NCBI GenBank assembly: GCA_009767595.1 | Contig: VSDK01013791.1 | Coordinates: 294,429-358,428 of the forward strand | From: Symbiodinium kawagutii | Lineage: Eukaryota > Sar > Dinophyceae > Suessiales > Symbiodiniaceae | Length of the DNA stretch: 64,000 nt | Direction: 5' to 3' | Shown here: one piece after another, positions 1 through 11,240 of the stretch | How the letters are laid out: every line of letters begins with the position of its first letter | Numbering within the stretch: position 1 is the first letter of the stretch | Translations under genes and position numbers: made by a program | Notes under the pieces: generated by a model | What the model saw: only the letters and a program-made list of their open reading frames with translations | Told to the model about the DNA's origin: nothing | Database searches by the model: none

Positions 1-266
1 TTAATAATATATTTTTTTTAAATATTTTTAATTTTCTTATTTATTAAAATTAAACAAAAAATAAAAATTTTTATCTATATTAAAATATAAAATATTAAAT
101 ATTAATTATTATTTAATAATTAATAATTAATAATATATTTTTTTTAAATATTTTTAATTTTCTTATTTATTAAAATTAAACAAAAAATAAAAATTTTTAT
201 CTATATTAAAATATATATTTTATTTAAAATATTATTATTTAATTTAATTTTTAAAATTAAATATAT
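1..266. repeat. Very AT-rich tandem duplication at the left edge
   Basis: About 85 bases at 1-88 recur with few changes at about 128-214, a period near 127 bp, with TAAT-type repeats between the copies. The block is almost pure A/T and ends sharply near 266, where ordinary composition begins. It could be an AT-rich satellite, an organelle-derived insert or a transposon end. No gene is visible in it. Confidence 0.8.
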
Positions 267-1888
267 TTAGAAAGAATAGGGCAGCCCAGGCAGTAGGACA
301 GGTTACCCCCAAAAAAAGGAAAGAAAAACTAACACTTGAAGAAGTTTTCTCCGATCAATACGGCGAGATTTCGGGAAAATTTCCGAATTATACTCCAGAA
401 ATTCCGGGAAATTGTTTTGTTTTCGACGAAACCAGATACGCACAGTTTGTCCGGAAATTTTGGACGAAGTAGTAAAGTGGACCCGCATCCTGAGCGGATT
501 CGAATTTACGCGTTGCCGTTTTATTTAATAATAGATAAATAAATCTAAAGATTTTAGAAATATATTCTTATAGGAGGTATATCTTTTTGTCAAGACCCCC
601 CTAGGACCATTCCCGATAGGTATGAATATATTTTAACAATAATGCAACGATTTAGTCATTTGGGAATATCATGTTCATTGGAGATATTTATTTCAATGAT
701 GTTTTATTGATCAGGTGTTATCAGAATTATCTTTTATTTTTTTCCGATGCCAAATCCAGTTTGTGGGTTGGGGGCACCATTTGGCTCAGCTGCCAAATAG
801 ATTCAACTCTTAACGTCCGGCAGCGGAATCACCACTCAAAGTTGGGCGCACAGCACCCTCGCCAATTCACTTTGCAAACTCAAGAATTTGGCTTTAGCGC
901 CTGAAGTGGCTTCAAGCTCATTAAATTCAACGCACTAGAACAGGTGGAAATGGGACAAGCCAAATACGTTGTCAAAACAAAAGAAACAAATACCTGCGGC
1001 ACACAATGCCAAATTCCCCAATATTTGATACGTCTCTGACAGCCACGCTGGTGAGGGGCTTCCAGAGGAGAAGTGCTGTACAGTGTTAGCTGGGCTGCGC
1101 TTTCTGCACAATTCAGCTTCTTAAAATTCATCCCATAACGCTACAAATTGGGTGTCAGCTCACAGTATCTCAAGAATGGCCGTTACTTTTAGCATGCCAA
1201 CTTGTGACTTTTTGTAAAGTCGTGTTTTGAAAATGACAGGTAAAGCATAGTAAATTGGTAAATTCAAAATAGAAACTTCCCACTTCAGCGGCCAGTCTCA
1301 AAGTCCTGGTCATGAAAACAGCTACCGCACCAACCTGTAGAAATATACGGCCTTATCCCGCATATCTGGCAAAGGAAGGTCCTGTCAAGTTTACATGCTG
1401 TGCTTTTGCCAATGTGCCCGTTTCTCAGCATGTTGGCCACGCTTGACTTTGTTTGTCGCTTGGTGGACAATGTTTACTGTTTCTTGCCACAGAACTCAGA
1501 ACACAGACTGAGTCACTACTGCGTCCTTTGCTGCCAGCTGTAAGGTTGCCTCTGCTGCAGGCTGCAGAGGAAGAGGAACGCATTCCTTGAACAAGTGGCC
1601 CGCCCCGTTCAACAAGGAGCGCAGACCAGCCAAAGAAGCTGGACCTTTGCTCAACAGGAGAACTGTATTGAAGAAAAAGCTGCTAGGCAACTGGCAAATG
1701 GTGAGGGTAAAGGCCAGGAAAATCCAAAAACAAATTATCTTACGTGGCAAAGATTTTTCCATTGATCAGTGCAGCTCTCAGCAAACAGTCACAATTAACA
1801 ACTACTTGTATGAATGGCTGAAAGAAATTGGATGGTATGTAAATTTATATAAATTTATGTCATGTGTTGCATCCAGGGGGCTTCTCAC
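267..1888. other. No recognisable gene; second AT-rich patch at 520-740
   Basis: No conserved protein motif was found. An AT-rich patch at about 520-740 contains an AGGAGGT stretch near 573 that looks like a bacterial ribosome-binding site, but no convincing open frame follows it. The minus strand between 1500 and 1660 is open and could hold a downstream exon of the neighbouring methyltransferase gene, which cannot be shown from the sequence alone. Confidence 0.4.
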
Positions 1889-3577
1889 CTTTGCCACCAA
1901 AAGCACAACACAACCAGGTGTTGTGACTGCTTCGAGGGCCTTCAACAAAGCGGAGACGTCCTCGCCTTGGGTGTGTCACGTTGCAGTCTCAACTCTCTCA
2001 ACCCTTCCAAACTCGAAACCATTTCCAGTTGAAAAATGTTGAAAGATCTTGAAAGTGCTTCCAAGTGCTTCCAAGGGTCTGTACACTACGTCACTTGCAA
2101 TCACTGTGGATGCTCCGGTGCATTCCAGGGGCAATGGATCCGCCCAGTCCCAGCGCTGATAGGAGACTGTGAGGCCGCTCTCCTCTGACAAGAGGCTCTA
2201 AGGAGACACCTATGGACGGCCATGGACAGCCATGGCCACAGCCAATATTAGTGTGTCACTCTGTCACTCCAACATCTCCAACTCCTTGGCAGACTGTTTC
2301 GCTACTTGAAGTGCACGCTCGCTGCGATCAGTCAGCAGGACCTCCAGAAAACTCTGTAAACAAAGTTCAAAAGAAAATTCTGTAAATGAAGTTGTAAATC
2401 TAAAGTAAACGAAGTTCAAAAAGTTCAAAATCAGGAAACAGTTTTGCCTCTGCAAAATCTGGAGTATCGAGCCCAGTATTTCAATGATGCTATCATTATC
2501 TGCACTTTCCATACCAGGGGCTCCATCCTCAGGGGTCACAAGTCCCTTCAAGACTTGCACCTCGCTTTGTGGTTCTGAAAATTTGGTGCTAGCACAATGC
2601 AAGTAGTGATATCCCAAAAACGTAGAGTTTGATAAGAATAGGACCTGACAACAGCATGTTCCGGCCCAAGAGCCATGATGAATATATTAACGCGCACCTT
2701 TCAGGATCTAGAAGTGCACTACCGAAGCCTCCAGAGATACTGGTCACAAAACGCGTCACCATCAGCAACAGGGACGCAGGCACGTGCAACAAAAAGGGAG
2801 CACAACGCAGTTTTTCCACCGAAATCGGCAAACAAACTACACGGTCAAACGATTGCATTTTTTACCCTGATTTTGATGTGCAGTGGTCCTTGATGATGTC
2901 TGCCCTCCAGCAAATGTTGTTACTTGTTTCAGAAGTTGTTGATCTGTCACATCTCAATTTAGGTTCAATATCTCTGACGTTTTCACTGAACTGTGTTCAC
3001 TTATTTTCCTGGGTTCCTGCTTGATCTGAATGCCCCTCAAACATAACGCAATTGAAGGATCACTTTCCCGCACTTCCTGTGAAGTAGGGCTTCACCTATG
3101 CTGCTTTTGAAATCCAATGCTTTTGAGGGCCCTAAACAAGTGGGGACCGTGTTTGCATTGAGTTGGAGCAAGCCAGTGAGGGTCATGAAGTTCCTGCCGT
3201 TCCAGCAATTGTCACCTTTTTTCTATTGGTTGGAGCTCATAAAACGTTGTCCGGGGCATTTGGGATTCTCCAAACGTGCTTGGCAGAAGTACTTTCGCAC
3301 AAACTTCCACGGCACCTCTGCACCAAGTGCTGCTGCTGCCAGCCCTGCGCAGCCCGTGCCGCAACCAATCTCCACCACCTGCCACTCGAAACGCACCGGC
3401 TTTGGTCATTGCAAAATTGCACTGAGAAAAGGCACTGCTTCGAGCCTTGCCATTGAGCAGCCGTGGCTCTTCAACAAGGCGTCGGGCTAACAGCAGCGCA
3501 CAGTCGTACAAAACCCCAGCAATGCCCAAAGAAGCATCCTGGTGCAGGACCTCCAGGCGTTTGAAGATCACATGAAG
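1889..3577 (-). CDS. Methyltransf_16 (METTL21-like) family methyltransferase, partial multi-exon gene
   Basis: Five exons are recognisable: 3577-3446, 3378-3316,2341-2270, 2182 to about 2070, and 1939-1889. In order they encode a lead-in ending in LARRLVEEPRLLNGK; the SAM-binding motif I, VVEIGCGTGCAGLAAAALGA; the next strand, VLLTDRSERALQ; the motif WDWADPLP with ASDVVY; and the strand ALEAVTTPGCVVLLVAK. This order and spacing are those of the Methyltransf_16 family, SAM-dependent enzymes that usually methylate lysines of translation factors or chaperones; the substrate here cannot be told. The donors are GC after exon 1 (67-nt intron), GT after exon 2 and GA after exon 3, and acceptors are AG followed by G. 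The junction between exons 4 and 5 and both gene ends are unresolved. Family assignment is strong, the complete gene model is not. Confidence 0.75.
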
Positions 3578-5055
3578 CTGAAAACTACTGAAGGTTCTGG
3601 AAATCACTGTTTCAGTGACACAAAATTCCTTGAACGCTGATCCCCACAATGCCCAGCTCTGGATAGCTCTGGGCTCAGTACCAGCCGAAACTTCTTGCCA
3701 ACGCTTGGCACGAAGGTCAACTGCAGCCTGATCGCTTTGACAACTTTTTGATGTCTCTGATAAACGCGAGCAAATCATGTTGCTGCCATGAAACCATGTG
3801 TTTGCAGGCCAAATAACGGAAACAACACCAGCACACACCAGCGTGGGCCCAACTCACATAGGCTCAAAATGGATCAACAAGCTTGAAAGCAAGTTCAAAA
3901 CCGGTCTTTCTCCGTGTGTTTGAAATTGCCACAATCGAATCAAAATCTTGGAAGTCTGAAGTGTAGCTGAACAAAAATACTTCTTTTAATCGGCTCAAAA
4001 TCCACCTATGCCAATTTTGCAAGTTTGGGAGAATGTACTTGCTTTGGAAGCTCAGGTGAAATGTGTGGCCGTCAACGTGGGGAGCCCGGCCAACAAAACT
4101 GGAAGCGAAGTGAGCAACATGGTTTCGTTCAAACTGCAGAAACAGAAAATGACGAGAAAAACTTAGAAAATAAACGACAAAAAAAATGTATTGACAATAT
4201 TGATGTTTAAAAAAGCACAGTAAAGGAAGCGTCATGAATCCTGCCCTGAGCACCTGAACACTCAAATGATCCTGCGAAGCTCAAAATGATTACAGCTGGA
4301 AGGGATGTAGCATGTAGCACGGACTCGGATCAATACCCCCTGGCACTTTGTGGCACTTTGTGGCACTTTGTGGCACTTTGTGGCACTTTGTGGCACTTTG
4401 TGCTCAGCATTTTGACTGTTTGTGTTTGTGTCTAGCGGTCGTGTTGCCGTCGGTGTCTGTCTTCATGTCTGAGCCTTTTGCATGAGTTCATCAGGCGTGG
4501 ACAAAACAATGCAGCAGCCCCCAGAACCAGTACACAAAGAAAACGAGCAAATGCTCCCCACATGAACCTTGGGCTCATATGTAACCAGGAGAAAGCATCT
4601 TCATTCCCTCAATGTGCCTTCTTTACAAGACCTCAATGTGTAAATCTTTTGAAAGTGCCCTTTCTTGATTTAAATTCTTTACAATCCCGTGCTAAAGCCC
4701 ATTCCTCCCAATCAGTTTTTTTACAAACCCCGTTCAAAAACTACGACAGCCGGATTTAATGTTGGTGGCCACTCGCGCCAACTACACCTAAGACACATTA
4801 TGGTTTGGGTGGTCTCGGATCTCTCGGTCGCGAAATGACTTGAACATGACTGCAATCTCCACAATGGATCAAAATGGATGTGCCTTTTCGCTTCAGCCCT
4901 TTCAAGACTGTCGAATGAGCGAGGCGCCAGTTCGGCCCGAAGTCCCATGCTGGAGAGATGAACTCATAAGCCAAGGCTGCAGCAAACGGAGGACATGCTG
5001 TTCAATGTTATTTCAAGATTGCAACCTCCCACAATACACACTTGGAGTGTGGTAC
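3578..5055. other. No recognisable gene
   Basis: The minus strand at 3864-4265 is open for 133 codons and lies upstream of the methyltransferase exons, so it could contain a 5' exon, but no conserved motif supports this. A short 10-bp minisatellite is listed separately. Nothing else stands out. Confidence 0.4.
4341..4400. repeat. 10-bp minisatellite TGGCACTTTG, six perfect copies
   Basis: Six uninterrupted copies of TGGCACTTTG are visible. Confidence 0.97.
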
Positions 5056-5580
5056 TCAAGCACGCCCTCGAGAAATGAGCCAAAGCCAAAGCCTTGCAAG
5101 TATCGCAGCACAGCTTTGCAAAGATCTGTCTAATGTTGGGTTTTGAAGTCTGGCAACACGAATAGCGGTTTCGTTAGTCAAGATGCTCAGCAGGCGGACT
5201 TCGTTTCTTTCTACAAAAAGTGGAGCCGTCAGAGTAAAGAGAACCCATGAGAATCGACAGTTTCCTTCAGTCTTTCCTGAGAACCCCGATAGTTTCCTGG
5301 GCTTCAGCCTGACCCTCGGTGCCTTCCTTTGTCCTCGTGGGAAGAGTACATCGTGCTGCTCTGCAGTCAGAATGGCTGCAGAGATCCACCTTGAAGTGCA
5401 TCTCCTTCGGCTTTTAAAAGATTGTCTTCAAATAATTCATCCTTCGGTATTGTATGAGTCAGCTTGGATGCAGTGCCGCGCTTCTCCTGCCCTTGTCTTC
5501 ATAGAACCATAGTCTGCGTGTTGGTATTGTCAATGGCTCTCTCCAGTATGTGCACGCCAGCAGCATCCTCGTGGATCTGC
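5056..5580 (-). CDS. Coding-like minus-strand block, unassigned
   Basis: Two pieces look like exons by the splice rules seen elsewhere in the window. The segment 5580-5508 starts after AG followed by G, encodes a peptide beginning QIHEDAAGVHILERAIDNTN, and ends at an ATG|GT donor. The segment 5389-5056 starts after CTTCAAG|G and stays open for about 110 codons to a TGA; it includes SAAILTAEQHDVLFPR and VRLLSILTNETAIRVARLQN. The phases of these two pieces do not join directly, so either another exon lies between them or one boundary is wrong. I do not recognise the family, and the assignment to one gene rests only on strand and proximity. Confidence 0.33.
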
Positions 5581-5791
5581 CTTTTTGACCTTCCAAATTC
5601 GAATCGAATTCATGGTCTTCCTTGAAGATCCTGGGCGTGGTATTGTCGCGATCGTCCAGCCGACCTCGCTTGGACGAACTTCTTTGAAACTCTTCATCAA
5701 TCCACCTGACGCAGATTGCAGTCACGTCTGAAAAGTGAGACAAATCAAAGAACCTGGACGCAGCATGACACAGCAGCATACAACCGTCCAA

Positions 5792-7849
5792 GTCATTGTA
5801 GACATTTATGATCTACCCATGTTTCTGTTTGAAATTGTCTTCTGGATCTATCACTAGAGGTCTGTGCGTGTTCATTTTTGACAAGGAAGCATAGCACCTC
5901 TCACATGTTAGCGAGGCTCCGGACCTTGGGTGCAACACCTGCAATCTACACATACCTACACCCTACCACCTTCGTCTCCACGTGGCCTTACCGAGAAGGT
6001 ACCCAATTTGGAGCAAGGAGTGGCCCAATGTCTGTTGCCTGGCTGTCAAGAACTAGAATCAGGCCTGATTTTCTTTGCGATCCAAGGGCTGCAAAACCAA
6101 GTGTTCAATCCGACGATGAAAACCCCGCAATTCCAATGTACAGCAAATCTTCGAAATAGGAAAGCCCATGAAAGCCCTGATTACTTGGAGGCTCCTTTTC
6201 AGTTCTTGGGCAGGGCAGGTCCAGAGTTTGGCATGGGTTTAGACATATTGAAAGAATAGCATTTGGTAGTGGCAAACACTGAAGGATTTCAGTTCTGAGA
6301 AAGAACAAAGTGATTTCATTTCTTTCTTCTCTTGATTTTTTTCGGCACCTGACACGTGAGGCGTGATTTCATTGCTCAAGAGAGGAAGAAAAGTACAGTG
6401 ACCAAATGCCAAAATATGTGCCCTTCGTACTTGGCCCACATTTTCTGCGAGCAATTAAGTGCTTTCCTGTTTTCCACTTGGCCCAAGAGGTTTGAAAGCA
6501 TATGAAATTGAGTTCAGATTGCATTCCTCAAATCTGGCCCCCCAGCTGATTATTGCAGAGGACAAACTTAGAAACTATGTCCTTCGCACTTAGAAAATGT
6601 TTCCAATAGATGCAACTTGGCCCCAAAAGAACTGCTGGTCAAAAGTGCGTCCCTCACTCCCAGCCCTCAAACAAGATTTGGTAACAAATAGCAAAAAAGA
6701 AACACCCCCTCTTCACAACAGGTCCAAGTGTTTTCTGTGCAGATGGATTCTTTCTGGCATTTGTCTCTGAGATAAAGCACTCAGACTGTGCAAAATTTCT
6801 ATAATGATTTGGGAGATGGTCAACTTGAAACTGTGAAAGTCTTTGAAAACCCAGTCAACGAAATAGCTTGAAGCTCCTGCTTTTCCACGTTGAAGTCATT
6901 CTTTGTCATGTAGAGTACAATATTTCGACCTGATAAAGACAAGGTTGTTTGGCCATAATCTATGGAGATTGAAGCTGAGCCTCTCTCTCAAACACCCGAA
7001 CAAAAAATCATCAACAGGACACAATTCCTCTAAACGCAAACGCACGAGGTTGTTTCGCACTGATCTTTGCCTCTTGTGAACTGCGAAAACGCAGGAACTC
7101 TCTTCCAGAAAGCAACACAACGCAGGCCTGTGAAGGGCAAACGTACAGCTCGAATCCGCGGGTCCTTGGATTGTCACAGGTTGTACTTACTAATTACATC
7201 TTCCGGCATCTTCGAAAAACATTGCCATTTTGGAGAATATGAGAACATAATGAGAACACTTCAAAATAGTCCTGGCCTTCTCCCTTAGGAAACGCAAGAG
7301 CCCTGTGTAGCCTGAGAACAGCCAGGCTTTGCGAACTGCATTTTTTGCCACGTGGGAGGCTGAGATAGGCTGAGACATTACAGCTTTATGGAAGTTTCCA
7401 ACTGAAAAAGTGACCCACGCCATCTTTGCAAACCCAAGTTCAGATCAGTCGCCCACAACTCCTCCTCCATTTCTCAAGCGGCGCTGATGGAATATCCGTG
7501 GAAAGACGCAGCAAGGAACAACCTAGAAGCAGCACCCAAAGAAAAGCTTGCCGCTGTATGAGGCTTGTAGCTTTTCTATTATAAAGAGAGAGAGAGAGGG
7601 AGTCTATCTGTTAAAAATAAATGCAGAATCCAATTAAAATTAGTCCCTGGAGGTCCCAAGCTCAAGCGAAACATGTTGCTTTGGAATCGTAGGCATTGAA
7701 ACTATTGGCCTTCATGAGGCTGACAACATGCTTTGGAGGCAGCGGCAACAAAAGAACTTTCAGGCTCTTGAAGCAAGGTTTGTGAAACTTGCATTCTACT
7801 GAATTGCTGCGATCAAGAACTTCACTCAGGAAACGAGCGTTGAGATTCT
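5792..7849. other. No recognisable gene
   Basis: Short open frames exist on both strands, but none shows a conserved motif or a clear exon signature. A short (GA)n run lies near 7588. Confidence 0.4.
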
Positions 7850-8760
7850 TTAGATTTCAGGTGTTGCAAAAAAGGAAGCAGTCAGGAACCTGGACGCTAA
7901 AGGGATAGAGCACAGGCGCAACATTTGGGAATTGCAAACAGATAGATGTAAAGGTGCCAAACCCAAACACCACCGCCAGAATGGAGAACCATCACATGGA
8001 AACAAATACAAGGGCAAACAAACGAAAGAGAACATTGGAGACCCAGAAACAACAGTATTGGAAAACAAATGAAAAGCGTTAAAAAGTTTAAGGGAAGAGC
8101 AGACAAGAACTCAGAGACAGCTGCGGGACAAAATGGCCTCCGAATGGCTGAGAAAAGAACCAAACGAGGCTCCAAAAGACGGATACCGCGAGTCAGTCTG
8201 GAGCAATCAATCGGTTTGAGGGTCAAATGAACGACCAACAATGCAGGACACCACTAATCTGGGAGACAAGTGGGAGACAAGTACGATGGTCACTGTTGAG
8301 GTAAATTGGCAGGCAAATGAAGGTAACTTGGAAGACCCCTGCAAGCAGACGCGGACACCAACCAACCACGGAAGCTATAAATAAAGGAAAAGGTGCGAGA
8401 ACGGAAGGGCAGACACCACTGATACAAACGGCGGACAAATCTGACAAGACTCCAGAACCCTGACAATTTGTACCGGTACATGGAAGACAAAGCCAAGCAC
8501 ACAAGGCCGAAAATAGACACCACGAGCAACCTGAGAGACAAACTGTGGCAGGAGACAAATCCAAGTAGCTACTCTACGTCAAGCACACTCGACACTACCA
8601 CCGAAGACAAAAACAAATGATGGGATACAAAGATACAGAAAACACAAGAAGCCCGGCGGTACATCCAGCTGACACCCGAAACCGCCGGCGAAGCTGGGAG
8701 ACAAACGACGGTAGACAAATGAAAGGAGTCAAGGTGCCGAAGACCGGACACCATGCCTGG
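7850..8760. repeat. GACAAA/GACACC-rich degenerate tract
   Basis: Over about 900 bp the plus strand repeats variants of GAGACAAA, GGACAAA, AGACAAG and GACACC every few tens of bases, for example near 8265, 8275, 8432, 8490, 8545, 8610, 8700 and 8713. The spacing is irregular, so this looks like a decayed minisatellite or a compositionally odd insertion. Minus-strand open frames here are Cys/Leu/Ser-rich by-products of that composition. Confidence 0.5.
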
Positions 8761-9192
8761 CACAATTTTCATCTGGAAATGGTTTATTATAATGTGTATA
8801 TATATATATATAGCAACAAAAAATAAGAATTCTCCCCCACAAGGTGTTTTCAGGCTGTTTAAAGTATTTTGTCTTTCCAACCATTGTCTCAGTGTTTGAA
8901 CATGTGCATGTTCCAACAAAGGATTGCCAAATCCTGACGTAGTCGGCAGTCGCCTGGTTTGTTACCTTTTGACTCCCTGCTACTGCAAGGTGTTGGTGGT
9001 AGTACTCCTGTTTATGCTTGTGAATCTGGTTGTGGTCCTTGTGGTCCTAGCATGAATTGCGATGGTTGAGGGTTGTATGTAGCCCTTGAGAATGACGCGG
9101 CGGCATTGCGGCGTCCTTGTTCCTGTTCTTGTCGTACTTGCTACTGTTGCCGTTGCTATTGTTGTTTCTGTTGCTGCTGTTCACGCTGGTTC

Positions 9193-9507
9193 TCATGTCT
9201 TGAGAGACCATAGCTGGGCACTCGAAGCTTCTTGGATCAAGCGCTGGAAACTTGTAGCTGAGGTTGAAACAGCAAATGGTCGCTGGGCGTTCAAGGCAGC
9301 CTCGACCACCGCATCAGTGGCCTGCAAAGCCCGCAGCGCTGGTGGATCGTGACGGGAATCGCGTGTGACGACTTGATGGAGGCAACCGAGTGCAAAAGCG
9401 TTGTAGTGAACATGGTGCAGTATGGCATTGGTCCAGGGCATGTGTGACATTATGATCATTATGGCACAAGACATGTTGGGAGACGTGCGACATTCCCGTG
9501 ACACTCC
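9193..9507 (-). CDS. ARM/HEAT-like helical repeat exon
   Basis: After a TTTCTTTCAG|GG acceptor the minus strand is open for about 105 codons. The reading includes IMIIMSHMPWTNAILHHV, NAFALGCLHQVV and ALRALQATDAVVEAAL. Helical segments with small residues at turn positions and the ATDAVVEAAL ending resemble armadillo-type repeats (inference from pattern, no profile search). The exon probably ends just before the stop codon near 9193, but the donor was not located. Coding nature is fairly likely; the ARM assignment is tentative. Confidence 0.4.
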   Translation of the reverse strand, partial: GVSRECRTSPNMSCAIMIIMSHMPWTNAILHHVHYNAFALGCLHQVVTRDSRHDPPALRALQATDAVVEAALNAQRPFAVSTSATSFQRLIQEASSAQLWSLKT

Positions 9508-10420
9508 CTGAAAGAAACTGTTGAGGGGATGCTCTTGGAGACTCTGAGCTGAGCAAACACTTCCAACCTGCAAAAGTAAAATGATTTTTTCAGAAAGGAT
9601 AACTCGAAAGGTCTCCCCACTCTGAAAGAGCCACTGTGAATTCCAACAGTGGTCCCACGGTGTTGCTCAAGTGTCAAGAGTGTCAATGCAGGAGACGCAG
9701 GAGTGTTTTCAGGCCCACTTTGCGATAGATTTGCATCTTGCTTGCGAGCACATGAAAAGTAATAGAAAGAGCCGTACTCCATGAGGCGTTGAGAGACGCT
9801 TCTAAAAAGCTGTGGACTGTGGCGATTCCGGAACCTGAGAGCCCTGAACAAGAAACCTTAGGCATTCACGAAAACTTCAACCAGGTCTTGGAGCTCCCAA
9901 AAGCATTGTCGTAAGATCAGGACACAAGATGCCACAAGATGCCACAAGATGAGACAAGCAAACGTCCATGAGGCACTTAGAACTTTGGCCATTGGCACAG
10001 CCACAGCAGGACATGAAAAGCGAGCTTCTCGCATATGCACAGCAACAAGCGCTCCAGAAAAGAGTGATTTTGACGCTTTTTTGACAAGCATCGCTACAAA
10101 ATCGTGCGACAAGGATCTCCCATACTCATAGCGACAAGCACATTGAAAAGTGCCACTGTTTGATGCTTTCCACATAGCTCCAAAGCATTCCAAAACCACA
10201 TGACACAACGACGCGCTGTGGAGCCTCTCGCGTGAGCACAGCTGCAAAAACACGAGATGGGTGACCAGGTGTTGAAGCCACACTTTGCACAGTCACAACT
10301 TTAGATCTTAAAAAACTACTTGTTGAAACTTGTTTAGTCACTTCAAATATCTTGATGTTTGGCAAAACGTACACGGTATGAACACTTTTGGAGCATCTGG
10401 CGTGGGGACGTCCAAACAAA
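9508..10420 (-). CDS. Coding-like minus-strand region, unassigned
   Basis: Long minus-strand open stretches cover 9858-10283 (141 codons) and 9459-9851 (130 codons), with peptides such as FRNRHSPQLFRSVSQRLM and SLSHDFVAMLVKKASKSLF. They have the helical, Leu/Ala-rich look of RNA-binding repeat proteins and lie just upstream of the ARM-like exon on the same strand, so they may belong to the same gene. Exon limits could not be fixed. A short direct repeat, GCCACAAGAT, occurs at 9930-9950. No family is claimed. Confidence 0.25.
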
Positions 10421-11100
10421 TGCTTCTGGACTCGAGACAGGACCCGATGAATGGCTCAGACCTCAAAGCTTGGCTTTGGGAAGGGCTGCAGCTTTGCTGC
10501 TGACGTCTCCACATGTCTCTGCTTTTTAGATCTTTTTAGTGTCTTGTTGTTTTCGAAAGTCTCTACTTTAGAGTCTTTCCACATGTCTTGTTGTTTTCGA
10601 AAGCAAATGTGAATCCCAAACCCGCTGAACGGAGAAGCGTGGACAGGTATGCACTCACATGCGCTATACTGAACACATCCTCGCCTCATCTGGATGCATT
10701 GCAACTACTGCTTCTGATGCCCTCACCAAAGACATAGAAGAGTCCTGACTCAACATGCAGCCAACTGCTCTGTCATGACTATGTCTTCTTCACGCTTTCG
10801 ATTCAATAAACTAAGTGCGGAATTTCTGGCCCGGAAGCACAAATTGAAGGTCTAGTTTGAAGCAAGCATCGTCAAAGCTCGAGCAGATTCTGTGGACTGA
10901 ACCAGCTGGGTAATGTTCGTCGTCACCATCCTGCTAAATCCATTCAGTGCACTTACACCCAGGCGCTATGCAACCAGAACGAGAGAGAGAGAGAGAAAAA
11001 AAAAAAAAAGGAGAGGACAAAAAAGGCAGGTATAGCCGAAATTGACTGAAAACACAATGTGTACATACCTAGATATATATGTCTAAACATTTTATGTATT

Positions 11101-11123
11101 TTTAAATATATATATATATATAT

Positions 11124-11170
<47 letters not shown>

Positions 11171-11240
11171 TATTATATATTATATATATTATATATATTA
11201 TATATATTATATATATTATATATATTATATATATATACAT
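11101..11240. repeat. AT-rich microsatellite cluster (TATT)n and (ATATTAT)n
   Basis: A (TA)n run passes into about twelve TTTA/TATT units and then a run of ATATATTAT-type units. Everything is A/T. Confidence 0.95.

Noticed and set aside
1587-2042. 151-codon plus-strand frame
   Set aside because: It runs antisense through the Methyltransf_16 exon at 1939-1889 and shows no family motif.
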